A stretch of DNA of 64,000 nt from Nemertoderma westbladi (Eukaryota > Xenacoelomorpha > Nemertodermatida > Nemertodermatidae). The position numbers were made by a program, and so were the translations under genes. Where the stretch lies: contig JAUCBJ010003249.1 of the NCBI GenBank assembly GCA_032718475.1, positions 1-64,000 of the forward strand, given 5' to 3'. This document shows positions 43,301 to 58,300 of this stretch, in pieces (the stretch's first letter is position 1; each line of letters opens with the position of its first letter). The notes beneath the pieces are model-generated. The model was not told where the DNA came from and did not search any database. It saw only the letters and a program-made list of their open reading frames with translations.

Positions 43301-46300
43301 GTTGTATATGGAGTATCTCTATGGTGATAAAGTACAGGTGGGTTGTGTATGGAGTATCTCCATGGTGACAAAGTACAGGTGGGTTGTATATGGAGTATCT
43401 CTATGGTGATAAAGTACAGGTGGGTTGTGTATGGAGTATCTCTATGGTGACAAAGTACAGGTGGGTTGTATATGGAGTATCTCTATGGTGATAAAGTACA
43501 GGTGGGTTGTATATGGAGTATCTCTATGGTGATAAAGTACAGTGGGTTGTATATGGAGTATCTCTATGGTGACAAAGTACAGTGGGTTGTATATGGAGTA
43601 TCTCTATGGTGATAAAGTACAGGTGGGTTGTGTATGGAGTATCTCTATGGTGATAAAGTACAGTGGGTTGTATATGGAGTATCTCTATGGTGATAAAGTA
43701 CAGTGGGTTGTATATGGAGTATCTCTATGGTGACAAAGTACAGGTGGGTTGTATATGGAGTATCTCCATGGTGACAAAGTACAGGTGGGTTGTATATGGA
43801 GTATCTCTATGGTGATAAAGTACAGGTGGGTTGTGTATGGAGTATCTCTATGGTGATAAAGTACAGTGGGTTGTGTATGGAGTATCTCTATGGTGATAAA
43901 GTACAGTGGGTTGTATATGGAGTATCTCTATGGTGATAAAGTACAGGTGGGTTGTGTATGGAGTATCTCTATGGTGATAAAGTACAGTGGGTTGTGTATG
44001 GAGTATCTCTATGGTGATAAAGTACAGGTGGGTTGTGTATGGAGTATCTCTATGGTGATAAAGTACAGTGGGTTGTATATGGAGTATCTCTATGGTGATA
44101 AAGTACAGTGGGTTGTATATGGAGTATCTCTATGGTGATAAAGTACAGGTGGGTTGTGTATGGAGTATCTCTATGGTGACAAAGTACAGGTGGGTTGTAT
44201 ATGGAGTATCTCTATGGTGATAAAGTACAGTGGGTTGTATATGGAGTATCTCTATGGTGACAAAGTACAGGTGGGTTGTATATGGAGTATCTCTATGGTG
44301 ATAAAGTACAGGTGGGTTGTGTATGGAGTATCTCTATGGTGATAAAGTACAGGTGGGTTGTATATGGAGTATCTCTATGGTGATAAAGTACAGTGGGTTG
44401 TATATGGAGTATCTCTATGGTGATAAAGTACAGTGGGTTGTATATGGAGTATCTCTATGGTGATAAAGTACAGTGGGTTGTATATGGAGTATCTCTATGG
44501 TGATAAAGTACAGTGGGTTGTATATGGAGTATCTCTATGGTGATAAAGTACAGTGGGTTGTATATGGAGTATCTCTATGGTGATAAAGTACAGGTGGGTT
44601 GTGTATGGAGTATCTCTATGGTGATAAAGTACAGTGGGTTGTATATGGAGTATCTCTATGGTGATAAAGTACAGGTGGGTTGTGTATGGAGTATCTCTAT
44701 GGTGATAAAGTACAGTGGGTTGTATATGGAGTATCTCTATGGTGATAAAGTACAGTGGGTTGTATATGGAGTATCTCTATGGTGATAAAGTACAGGTGGG
44801 TTGTGTATGGAGTATCTCTATGGTGATAAAGTACAGTGGGTTGTATATGGAGTATCTCTATGGTGATAAAGTACAGGTGGGTTGTGTATGGAGTATCTCT
44901 ATGGTGATAAAGTACAGTGGGTTGTATATGGAGTATCTCTATGGTGATAAAGTACAGGTGGGTTGTGTATGGAGTATCTCTATGGTGATAAAGTACAGTG
45001 GGTTGTATATGGAGTATCTCTATGGTGATAAAGTACAGTGGGTTGTATATGGAGTATCTCTATGGTGATAAAGTACAGGTGGGTTGTGTATGGAGTATCT
45101 CTATGGTGATAAAGTACAGGTGGGTTGTGTATGGAGTATCTCTATGGTGACAAAGTACAGGTGGGTTGTATATGGAGTATCTCTATGGTGACAAAGTACA
45201 GTGGGTTGTGTATGGAGTATCTCTATGGTGATAAAGTACAGTGGGTTGTATATGGAGTATCTCTATGGTGATAAAGTACAGTGGGTTGTATATGGAGTAT
45301 CTCTATGGTGATAAAGTACAGGTGGGTTGTATATGGAGTATCTCTATGGTGATAAAGTACAGGTGGGTTGTGTATGGAGTATCTCTATGGTGATAAAGTA
45401 CAGTGGGTTGTATATGGAGTATCTCTATGGTGATAAAGTACAGGTGGGTTGTATATGGAGTATCTCTATGGTGATAAAGTACAGGTGGGTTGTATATGGA
45501 GTATCTCTATGGTGACAAAGTACAGGTGGGTTGTATATGGAGTATCTCTATGGTGATAAAGTACAGGTGGGTTGTGTATGGAGTATCTCTATGGTGATAA
45601 AGTACAGGTGGGTTGTGTATGGAGTATCTCTATGGTGATAAAGTACAGTGGGTTGTGTATGGAGTATCTCTATGGTGATAAAGTACAGGTGGGTTGTGTA
45701 TGGAGTATCTCTATGGTGATAAAGTACAGTGGGTTGTATATGGAGTATCTCTATGGTGACAAAGTACAGGTGGGTTGTATATGGAGTATCTCTATGGTGA
45801 TAAAGTACAGGTGGGTTGTGTATGGAGTATCTCTATGGTGATAAAGTACAGGTGGGTTGTGTATGGAGTATCTCTATGGTGATAAAGTACAGGTGGGTTG
45901 TGTATGGAGTATCTCTATGGTGATAAAGTACAGGTGGGTTGTATATGGAGTATCTCCATGGTGACAAAGTACAGGTGGGTTGTGTATGGAGTATCTCTAT
46001 GGTGATAAAGTACAGGTGGGTTGTGTATGGAGTATCTCTCTCTATGGTGACAAAGTACAGGTGGGTTGTATATGGAGTATCTCCATGGTGACAAAGTACA
46101 GGTGGGTTGTATATGGAGTATCTCTCTCTATGGTGACAAAGTACAGGTGGGTTGTATATGGAGTATCTCTATGGTGATAAAGTACAGGTGGGTTGTGTAT
46201 GGAGTATCTCTCTCTATGGTGACAAAGTACAGGTGGGTTGTATATGGAGTATCTCCATGGTGACAAAGTACAGGTGGGTTGTGTATGGAGTATCTCTATG

Positions 46301-49300
46301 GTGACAAAGTACAGTGGGTTGTATATGGAGTATCTCTCTCTATGGTGACAAAGTACAGGTGGGTTGTATATGGAGTATCTCTCTCTATGGTGACAAAGTA
46401 CAGGTGGGTTGTATATGGAGTATCTCTATGGTGACAAAGTACAGGTGGGTTGTATATGGAGTATCTCTCTCTATGGTGACAAAGTACAGGTGGGTTGTAT
46501 ATGGAGTATCTCTCTCTATGGTGACAAAGTACAGGTGGGTTGTATATGGAGTATCTCTATGGTGATAAAGTACAGGTGGGTTGTGTATGGAGTATCTCTA
46601 TGGTGACAAAGTACAGTGGGTTGTATATGGAGTATCTCTATGGTGACAAAGTACAGGTGGGTTGTATATGGAGTATCTCTATGGTGATAAAGTACAGGTG
46701 GGTTGTATATGGAGTATCTCTCTCTATGGTGACAAAGTACAGGTGGGTTGTATATGGAGTATCTCCATGGTGACAAAGTACAGGTGGGTTGTATATGGAG
46801 TATCTCTATGGTGATAAAGTACAGGTGGGTTGTATATGGAGTATCTCTATGGTGACAAAGTACAGGTGGGTTGTATATGGAGTATCTCTATGGTGATAAA
46901 GTACAGGTGGGTTGTATATGGAGTATCTCTATGGTGATAAAGTACAGGTGGGTTGTATATGGAGTATCTCTCTCTATGGTGACAAAGTACAGGTGGGTTG
47001 TATATGGAGTATCTCCATGGTGACAAAGTACAGGTGGGTTGTATATGGAGTATCTCTATGGTGACAAAGTACAGTGGGTTGTATATGTAGTATCTCTATG
47101 GTGATAAAGTACAGGTGGGTTGTATATGGAGTATCTCTATGGTGACAAAGTACAGGTGGGTTGTATATGGAGTATCTCTATGGTGACAAAGTACAGGTGG
47201 GTTGTATATGGAGTATCTCCATGGTGACAAAGTACAGGTGGGTTGTGTATGGAGTATCTCTATGGTGACAAAGTACAGTGGGTTGTATATGGAGTATCTC
47301 TATGGTGACAAAGTACAGGTGGGTTGTATATGGAGTATCTCTATGGTGACAAAGTACAGTGGGTTGTATATGGAGTATCTCTCTCTATGGTGACAAAGTA
47401 CGGGTGGGTTGTATATGGAGTATCTCTATGGTGACAAAGTACAGGTGGGTTGTATATGGAGTATCTCCATGGTGACAAAGTACAGGTGGGTTGTATATGG
47501 AGTATCTCTATGGTGATAAAGTACAGGTGGGTTGTATATGGAGTATCTCTATGGTGACAAAGTACAGGTGGGTTGTATATGGAGTATCTCCATGGTGACA
47601 AAGTACAGGTGGGTTGTATATGGAGTATCTCTCTCTATGGTGACAAAGTACAGGTGGGTTGTATATGGAGTATCTCCATGGTGACAAAGTACAGGTGGGT
47701 TGTATATGGAGTATCTCTATGGTGATAAAGTACAGGTGGGTTGTATATGGAGTATCTCTATGGTGACAAAGTACAGGTGGGTTGTATATGGAGTATCTCC
47801 ATGGTGACAAAGTACAGGTGGGTTGTGTATGGAGTATCTCTATGGTGACAAAGTACAGTGGGTTGTATATGGAGTATCTCTATGGTGACAAAGTACAGGT
47901 GGGTTGTATATGGAGTATCTCCATGGTGACAAAGTACAGGTGGGTTGTGTATGGAGTATCTCTATGGTGACAAAGTACAGTGGGTTGTATATGGAGTATC
48001 TCTATGGTGACAAAGTACAGTGGGTTGTATATGGAGTATCTCTATGGTGACAAAGTACAGTGGGTTGTATATGGAGTATCTCTATGGTGATAAAGTACAG
48101 GTGGGTTGTATATGGAGTATCTCTATGGTGATAAAGTACAGGTGGGTTGTATATGGAGTATCTCTATGGTGACAAAGTACAGGTGGGTTGTATATGGAGT
48201 ATCTCTATGGTGACAAAGTACAGTGGGTTGTGTATGGAGTATCTCTATGGTGACAAAGTACAGTGGGTTGTATATGGAGTATCTCTCTCTATGGTGACAA
48301 AGTACAGGTGGGTTGTATATGGAGTATCTCCATGGTGACAAAGTATAGGTGGGTTGTATATGGAGTATCTCTATGGTGACAAAGTACAGTGGGTTGTATA
48401 TGGAGTATCTCTCTCTATGGTGACAAAGTACAGGTGGGTTGTATATGGAGTATCTCTCTCTATGGTGACAAAGTACAGGTGGGTTGTATATGGAGTATCT
48501 CCATGGTGACAAAGTATAGGTGGGTTGTATATGGAGTATCTCTCTCTATGGTGACAAAGTACAGGTGGGTTGTATATGGAGTATCTCCATGGTGACAAAG
48601 TACAGTGGGTTGTATATGGAGTATCTCTCTCTATGGTGACAAAGTACAGGTGGGTTGTATATGGAGTATCTCCATGGTGACAAAGTATAGGTGGGTTGTA
48701 TATGGAGTATCTCTATGGTGATAAAGTACAGGTGGGTTGTATATGGAGTATCTCTATGGTGACAAAGTACAGGTGGGTTGTATATGGAGTATCTCTATGG
48801 TGATAAAGTACAGGTGGGTTGTGTATGGAGTATCTCTATGGTGACAAAGTACAGTGGGTTGTATATGGAGTATCTCTCTCTATGGTGACAAAGTACAGGT
48901 GGGTTGTATATGGAGTATCTCTCTCTATGGTGACAAAGTACAGGTGGGTTGTATATGGAGTATCTCCATGGTGACAAAGTACAGTGGGTTGTATATGGAG
49001 TATCTCTCTCTATGGTGACAAAGTACAGGTGGGTTGTATATGGAGTATCTCCATGGTGACAAAGTATAGGTGGGTTGTATATGGAGTATCTCTATGGTGA
49101 TAAAGTACAGGTGGGTTGTATATGGAGTATCTCTATGGTGACAAAGTACAGGTGGGTTGTATATGGAGTATCTCTATGGTGATAAAGTACAGGTGGGTTG
49201 TATATGGAGTATCTCTATGGTGATAAAGTACAGGTGGGTTGTATATGGAGTATCTCTATGGTGACAAAGTACAGTGGGTTGTATATGTAGTATCTCTATG

Positions 49301-52300
49301 GTGATAAAGTACAGGTGGGTTGTATATGGAGTATCTCTATGGTGACAAAGTACAGGTGGGTTGTATATGGAGTATCTCTATGGTGACAAAGTACAGGTGG
49401 GTTGTATATGGAGTATCTCCATGGTGACAAAGTACAGGTGGGTTGTGTATGGAGTATCTCTATGGTGACAAAGTACAGTGGGTTGTATATGGAGTATCTC
49501 TATGGTGATAAAGTACAGGTGGGTTGTGTATGGAGTATCTCCATGGTGACAAAGTACAGGTGGGTTGTATATGGAGTATCTCTATGGTGATAAAGTACAG
49601 GTGGGTTGTGTATGGAGTATCTCTATGGTGACAAAGTACAGGTGGGTTGTATATGGAGTATCTCTCTCTATGGTGACAAAGTACAGGTGGGTTGTATATG
49701 GAGTATCTCTCTCTATGGTGACAAAGTACAGGTGGGTTGTATATGGAGTATCTCTATGGTGATAAAGTACAGTGGGTTGTATATGGAGTATCTCTATGGT
49801 GACAAAGTACAGGTGGGTTGTATATGGAGTATCTCTATGGTGACAAAGTACAGGTGGGTTGTATATGGAGTATCTCTATGGTGATAAAGTACAGGTGGGT
49901 TGTGTATGGAGTATCTCTATGGTGATAAAGTACAGGTGGGTTGTGTATGGAGTATCTCCTATGGTGACAAAGTACAGGTGGGTTGTATATGGAGTATCTC
50001 TATGGTGATAAAGTACAGGTGGGTTGTGTATGGAGTATCTCTATGGTGACAAAGTACAGGTGGGTTGTATATGGAGTATCTCTCTCTATGGTGACAAAGT
50101 ACAGGTGGGTTGTATATGGAGTATCTCTCTCTATGGTGACAAAGTACAGGTGGGTTGTATATGGAGTATCTCTCTATGGTGACAAAGTACAGGTGGGTTG
50201 TATATGGAGTATCTCTCTATGGTGACAAAGTACAGGTGGGTTGTGTATGGAGTATCTCTATGGTGATAAAGTACAGGTGGGTTGTGTATGGAGTATCTCC
50301 TATGGTGACAAAGTACAGGTGGGTTGTATATGGAGTATCTCTATGGTGATAAAGTACAGGTGGGTTGTGTATGGAGTATCTCTATGGTGACAAAGTACAG
50401 GTGGGTTGTATATGGAGTATCTCTCTCTATGGTGACAAAGTACAGGTGGGTTGTATATGGAGTATCTCTCTCTATGGTGACAAAGTACAGTGGGTTGTAT
50501 ATGGAGTATCTCTATGGTGATAAAGTACAGTGGGTTGTATATGGAGTATCTCTATGGTGACAAAGTACAGGTGGGTTGTATATGGAGTATCTCTATGGTG
50601 ACAAAGTACAGGTGGGTTGTATATGGAGTATCTCTATGGTGACAAAGTACAGGTGGGTTGTATATGGAGTATCTCTATGGTGACAAAGTACAGGTGGGTT
50701 GTATATGGAGTATCTCTATGGTGATAAAGTACAGTGGGTTGTATATGGAGTATCTCTATGGTGACAAAGTACAGGTGGGTTGTATATGGAGTATCTCTAT
50801 GGTGACAAAGTACAGGTGGGTTGTATATGGAGTATCTCTATGGTGACAAAGTACAGGTGGGTTGTATATGGAGTATCTCTATGGTGATAAAGTACAGGTG
50901 GGTTGTGTATGGAGTATCTCTATGGTGACAAAGTACAGGTGGGTTGTGTATGGAGTATCTCTATGGTGACAAAGTACAGGTGGGTTGTATATGGAGTATC
51001 TCTATGGTGATAAAGTACAGGTGGGTTGTGTATGGAGTATCTCTATGGTGACAAAGTACAGGTGGGTTGTATATGGAGTATCTCTATGGTGATAAAGTAC
51101 AGGTGGGTTGTGTATGGAGTATCTCTATGGTGATAAAGTACAGGTGGGTTGTATATGGAGTATCTCTATGGTGACAAAGTACAGGTGGGTTGTATATGGA
51201 GTATCTCTATGGTGACAAAGTACAGGTGGGTTGTGTATGGAGTATCTCTATGGTGATAAAGTACAGGTGGGTTGTATATGGAGTATCTCTATGGTGATAA
51301 AGTACAGGTGGGTTGTATATGGAGTATCTCTATGGTGACAAAGTACAGGTGGGTTGTATATGGAGTATCTCTATGGTGATAAAGTACAGGTGGGTTGTAT
51401 ATGGAGTATCTCTATGGTGATAAAGTACAGTGGGTTGTATATGGAGTATCTCTATGGTGATAAAGTACAGGTGGGTTGTATATGGAGTATCTCTATGGTG
51501 ACAAAGTACAGTGGGTTGTATATGGAGTATCTCTATGGTGATAAAGTACAGGTGGGTTGTATATGGAGTATCTCTATGGTGATAAAGTACAGGTGGGTTG
51601 TATATGGAGTATCTCTATGGTGACAAAGTACAGTGGGTTGTATATGGAGTATCTCTATGGTGACAAAGTACAGGTGGGTTGTATATGGAGTATCTCTATG
51701 GTGACAAAGTACAGGTGGGTTGTATATGGAGTATCTCTATGGTGACAAAGTACAGGTGGGTTGTGTATGGAGTATCTCTATGGTGATAAAGTACAGTGGG
51801 TTGTATATGGAGTATCTCTATGGTGACAAAGTACAGGTGGGTTGTATATGGAGTATCTCTATGGTGACAAAGTACAGGTGGGTTGTATATGGAGTATCTC
51901 TATGGTGACAAAGTACAGGTGGGTTGTGTATGGAGTATCTCTATGGTGACAAAGTACAGTGGGTTGTATATGGAGTATCTCTATGGTGACAAAGTACAGG
52001 TGGGTTGTATATGGAGTATCTCTATGGTGACAAAGTACAGGTGGGTTGTGTATGGAGTATCTCTATGGTGATAAAGTACAGGTGGGTTGTATATGGAGTA
52101 TCTCTATGGTGACAAAGTACAGGTGGGTTGTGTATGGAGTATCTCTATGGTGACAAAGTACAGGTGGGTTGTATATGGAGTATCTCTATGGTGACAAAGT
52201 ACAGGTGGGTTGTATATGGAGTATCTCTATGGTGACAAAGTACAGGTGGGTTGTATATGGAGTATCTCTATGGTGACAAAGTACAGGTGGGTTGTATATG

Positions 52301-55300
52301 GAGTATCTCTATGGTGACAAAGTACAGGTGGGTTGTGTATGGAGTATCTCTATGGTGACAAAGTACAGGTGGGTTGTATATGGAGTATCTCTATGGTGAC
52401 AAAGTACAGGTGGGTTGTATATGGAGTATCTCTATGGTGACAAAGTACAGGTGGGTTGTATATGGAGTATCTCTATGGTGACAAAGTACAGGTGGGTTGT
52501 ATATGGAGTATCTCTATGGTGACAAAGTACAGGTGGGTTGTGTATGGAGTATCTCTATGGTGACAAAGTACAGTGGGTTGTATATGGAGTATCTCTATGG
52601 TGACAAAGTACAGGTGGGTTGTATATGGAGTATCTCTATGGTGACAAAGTACAGGTGGGTTGTATATGGAGTATCTCTATGGTGACAAAGTACAGGTGGG
52701 TTGTATATGGAGTATCTCTATGGTGACAAAGTACAGGTGGGTTGTGTATGGAGTATCTCTATGGTGACAAAGTACAGGTGGGTTGTATATGGAGTATCTC
52801 TATGGTGACAAAGTACAGGTGGGTTGTATATGGAGTATCTCTATGGTGACAAAGTACAGGTGGGTTGTGTATGGAGTATCTCTATGGTGACAAAGTACAG
52901 GTGGGTTGTATATGGAGTATCTCTATGGTGACAAAGTACAGGTGGGTTGTATATGGAGTATCTCTATGGTGACAAAGTACAGGTGGGTTGTGTATGGAGT
53001 ATCTCTCTATGGTGACAAAGTACAGGTGGGTTGTATATGGAGTATCTCTATGGTGACAAAGTACAGGTGGGTTGTATATGGAGTATCTCTATGGTGACAA
53101 AGTACAGGTGGGTTGTATATGGAGTATCTCTATGGTGACAAAGTACAGGTGGGTTGTGTATGGAGTATCTCTATGGTGACAAAGTACAGGTGGGTTGTAT
53201 ATGGAGTATCTCTATGGTGACAAAGTACAGGTGGGTTGTATATGGAGTATCTTCTATGGTGACAAAGTACAGGTGGGTTGTATATGGAGTATCTCTATGG
53301 TGACAAAGTACAGGTGGGTTGTATATGGAGTATCTCTATGGTGACAAAGTACAGGTGGGTTGTGTATGGAGTATCTCTCTCTATGGTGACAAAGTACAGG
53401 TGGGTTGTATATGGAGTATCTCTATGGTGACAAAGTACAGGTGGGTTGTGTATGGAGTATCTCCTATGGTGACAAAGTACAGGTGGGTTGTATATGGAGT
53501 ATCTCTATGGTGACAAAGTACAGGTGGGTTGTATATGGAGTATCTCTCTCTATGGTGACAAAGTACAGGTGGGTTGTATATGGAGTATCTCTATGGTGAC
53601 AAAGTACAGGTGGGTTGTGTATGGAGTATCTCTATGGTGACAAAGTACAGGTGGGTTGTATATGGAGTATCTCTATGGTGACAAAGTACAGGTGGGTTGT
53701 ATATGGAGTATCTCTATGGTGACAAAGTACAGGTGGGTTGTATATGGAGTATCTCTATGGTGACAAAGTACAGGTGGGTTGTGTATGGAGTATCTCTCTC
53801 TATGGTGACAAAGTACAGGTGGGTTGTATATGGAGTATCTCTATGGTGACAAAGTACAGGTGGGTTGTATATGGAGTATCTCCTATGGTGACAAAGTACA
53901 GGTGGGTTGTATATGGAGTATCTCTATGGTGACAAAGTACAGGTGGGTTGTGTATGGAGTATCTCTCTCTATGGTGACAAAGTACAGGTGGGTTGTATAT
54001 GGAGTATCTCTATGGTGACAAAGTACAGGTGGGTTGTATATGGAGTATCTCTATGGTGACAAAGTACAGGTGGGTTGTGTATGGAGTATCTCTCTCTATG
54101 GTGACAAAGTACAGGTGGGTTGTATATGGAGTATCTCTATGGTGACAAAGTACAGGTGGGTTGTGTATGGAGTATCTCTCTCTATGGTGACAAAGTACAG
54201 GTGGGTTGTATATGGAGTATCTCTATGGTGACAAAGTACAGGTGGGTTGTATATGGAGTATCTCTATGGTGACAAAGTACAGGTGGGTTGTATATGGAGT
54301 ATCTCTATGGTGACAAAGTACAGGTGGGTTGTGTATGGAGTATCTCTCTCTATGGTGACAAAGTACAGGTGGGTTGTATATGGAGTATCTCTATGGTGAC
54401 AAAGTACAGGTGGGTTGTGTATGGAGTATCTCTCTCTATGGTGACAAAGTACAGGTGGGTTGTATATGGAGTATCTCTATGGTGACAAAGTACAGGTGGG
54501 TTGTGTATGGAGTATCTCTCTCTATGGTGACAAAGTACAGGTGGGTTGTATATGGAGTATCTCTATGGTGACAAAGTACAGGTGGGTTGTGTATGGAGTA
54601 TCTCTATGGTGACAAAGTACAGTGGGTTGTATATGGAGTATCTCTATGGTGACAAAGTACAGGTGGGTTGTGTATGGAGTATCTCTCTCTATGGTGACAA
54701 AGTACAGGTGGGTTGTATATGGAGTATCTCTATGGTGACAAAGTACAGGTGGGTTGTGTATGGAGTATCTCTCTCTATGGTGACAAAGTACAGGTGGGTT
54801 GTATATGGAGTATCTCTATGGTGACAAAGTACAGGTGGGTTGTATATGGAGTATCTCTATGGTGACAAAGTACAGGTGGGTTGTGTATGGAGTATCTCTC
54901 TCTATGGTGACAAAGTACAGGTGGGTTGTATATGGAGTATCTCTATGGTGACAAAGTACAGGTGGGTTGTATATGGAGTATCTCCTCTATGGTGACAAAG
55001 TACAGGTGGGTTGTATATGGAGTATCTCTATGGTGACAAAGTACAGGTGGGTTGTATATGGAGTATCTCTATGGTGACAAAGTACAGGTGGGTTGTATAT
55101 GGAGTATCTCTATGGTGACAAAGTACAGGTGGGTTGTGTATGGAGTATCTCTCTCTATGGTGACAAAGTACAGGTGGGTTGTATATGGAGTATCTCTATG
55201 GTGACAAAGTACAGGTGGGTTGTGTATGGAGTATCTCTCTCTATGGTGACAAAGTACAGGTGGGTTGTATATGGAGTATCTCTATGGTGACAAAGTACAG

Positions 55301-58300
55301 GTGGGTTGTGTATGGAGTATCTCTCTCTATGGTGACAAAGTACAGTGGGTTGTATATGGAGTATCTCTATGGTGACAAAGTACAGGTGGGTTGTATATGG
55401 AGTATCTCTATGGTGACAAAGTACAGGTGGGTTGTATATGGAGTATCTCTATGGTGACAAAGTACAGGTGGGTTGTGTATGGAGTATCTCTCTCTATGGT
55501 GACAAAGTACAGTGGGTTGTATATGGAGTATCTCTATGGTGACAAAGTACAGGTGGGTTGTATATGGAGTATCTCTATGGTGACAAAGTACAGGTGGGTT
55601 GTGTATGGAGTATCTCTCTCTATGGTGACAAAGTACAGGTGGGTTGTATATGGAGTATCTCTATGGTGACAAAGTACAGTGGGTTGTATATGGAGTATCT
55701 CTATGGTGACAAAGTACAGGTGGGTTGTGTATGGAGTATCTCTCTCTATGGTGACAAAGTACAGGTGGGTTGTATATGGAGTATCTCTATGGTGACAAAG
55801 TACAGGTGGGTTGTGTATGGAGTATCTCTCTCTATGGTGACAAAGTACAGGTGGGTTGTATATGGAGTATCTCTATGGTGACAAAGTACAGGTGGGTTGT
55901 ATATGGAGTATCTCTATGGTGACAAAGTACAGGTGGGTTGTGTATGGAGTATCTCTCTCTATGGTGACAAAGTACAGGTGGGTTGTATATGGAGTATCTC
56001 TATGGTGACAAAGTACAGGTGGGTTGTATATGGAGTATCTCTATGGTGACAAAGTACAGGTGGGTTGTGTATGGAGTATCTCTCTCTATGGTGACAAAGT
56101 ACAGGTGGGTTGTATATGGAGTATCTCTATGGTGACAAAGTACAGGTGGGTTGTATATGGAGTATCTCTATGGTGACAAAGTACAGGTGGGTTGTATATG
56201 GAGTATCTCTATGGTGACAAAGTACAGGTGGGTTGTGTATGGAGTATCTCTCTCTATGGTGACAAAGTACAGTGGGTTGTATATGGAGTATCTCTATGGT
56301 GACAAAGTACAGGTGGGTTGTATATGGAGTATCTCTATGGTGACAAAGTACAGGTGGGTTGTATATGGAGTATCTCTATGGTGACAAAGTACAGGTGGGT
56401 TGTGTATGGAGTATCTCTCTCTATGGTGACAAAGTACAGTGGGTTGTATATGGAGTATCTCTATGGTGACAAAGTACAGGTGGGTTGTATATGGAGTATC
56501 TCTATGGTGACAAAGTACAGGTGGGTTGTGTATGGAGTATCTCTCTCTATGGTGACAAAGTACAGGTGGGTTGTATATGGAGTATCTCTATGGTGACAAA
56601 GTACAGGTGGGTTGTGTATGGAGTATCTCTCTCTATGGTGACAAAGTACAGTGGGTTGTATATGGAGTATCTCTATGGTGACAAAGTACAGGTGGGTTGT
56701 ATATGGAGTATCTCTATGGTGACAAAGTACAGGTGGGTTGTGTATGGAGTATCTCTCTCTATGGTGACAAAGTACAGTGGGTTGTATATGGAGTATCTCT
56801 ATGGTGACAAAGTACAGGTGGGTTGTATATGGAGTATCTCTATGGTGACAAAGTACAGGTGGGTTGTGTATGGAGTATCTCTCTATGGTGACAAAGTACA
56901 GTGGGTTGTATATGGAGTATCTCTATGGTGACAAAGTACAGGTGGGTTGTATATGGAGTATCTCTATGGTGACAAAGTACAGGTGGGTTGTGTATGGAGT
57001 ATCTCTCTCTATGGTGACAAAGTACAGGTGGGTTGTATATGGAGTATCTCTATGGTGACAAAGTACAGGTGGGTTGTATATGGAGTATCTCTATGGTGAC
57101 AAAGTACAGGTGGGTTGTGTATGGAGTACCTCTCTATGGTGACAAAGTACAGGTGGGTTGTATATGGAGTATCTCTATGGTGACAAAGTACAGGTGGGTT
57201 GTGTATGGAGTATCTCTCTCTATGGTGACAAAGTACAGTGGGTTGTATATGGAGTATCTCTATGGTGACAAAGTACAGGTGGGTTGTATATGGAGTATCT
57301 CTATGGTGACAAAGTACAGGTGGGTTGTATATGGAGTATCTCTATGGTGACAAAGTACAGGTGGGTTGTGTATGGAGTATCTCTCTCTATGGTGACAAAG
57401 TACAGGTGGGTTGTATATGGAGTATCTCTATGGTGACAAAGTACAGGTGGGTTGTGTATGGAGTACTCTCTCTATGGTGACAAAGTACAGGTGGGTTGTA
57501 TATGGAGTATCTCTATGGTGACAAAGTACAGGTGGGTTGTGTATGGAGTATCTCTCTATGGTGACAAAGTACAGTGGGTTGTATATGGAGTATCTCTATG
57601 GTGACAAAGTACAGGTGGGTTGTATATGGAGTATCTCTATGGTGACAAAGTACAGGTGGGTTGTATATGGAGTATCTCCTCTATGGTGACAAAGTACAGT
57701 GGGTTGTATATGGAGTATCTCTATGGTGACAAAGTACAGGTGGGTTGTGTATGGAGTATCTCTCTATGGTGACAAAGTACAGGTGGGTTGTATATGGAGT
57801 ATCTCTATGGTGACAAAGTACAGGTGGGTTGTGTATGGAGTATCTCTCTCTATGGTGACAAAGTACAGGTGGGTTGTATATGGAGTATCTCTATGGTGAC
57901 AAAGTACAGGTGGGTTGTATATGGAGTACTCTCTCTATGGTGACAAAGTACAGGTGGGTTGTATATGGAGTATCTCTATGGTGACAAAGTACAGGTGGGT
58001 TGTATATGGAGTATCTCTATGGTGACAAAGTACAGGTGGGTTGTATATGGAGTATCTCTATGGTGACAAAGTACAGGTGGGTTGTATATGGAGTATCTCT
58101 ATGGTGACAAAGTACAGGTGGGTTGTATATGGAGTACTCTCTCTATGGTGACAAAGTACAGGTGGGTTGTATATGGAGTATCTCTATGGTGACAAAGTAC
58201 AGGTGGGTTGTATATGGAGTATCTCTATGGTGACAAAGTACAGGTGGGTTGTATATGGAGTATCTCTATGGTGACAAAGTACAGGTGGGTTGTGTATGGA

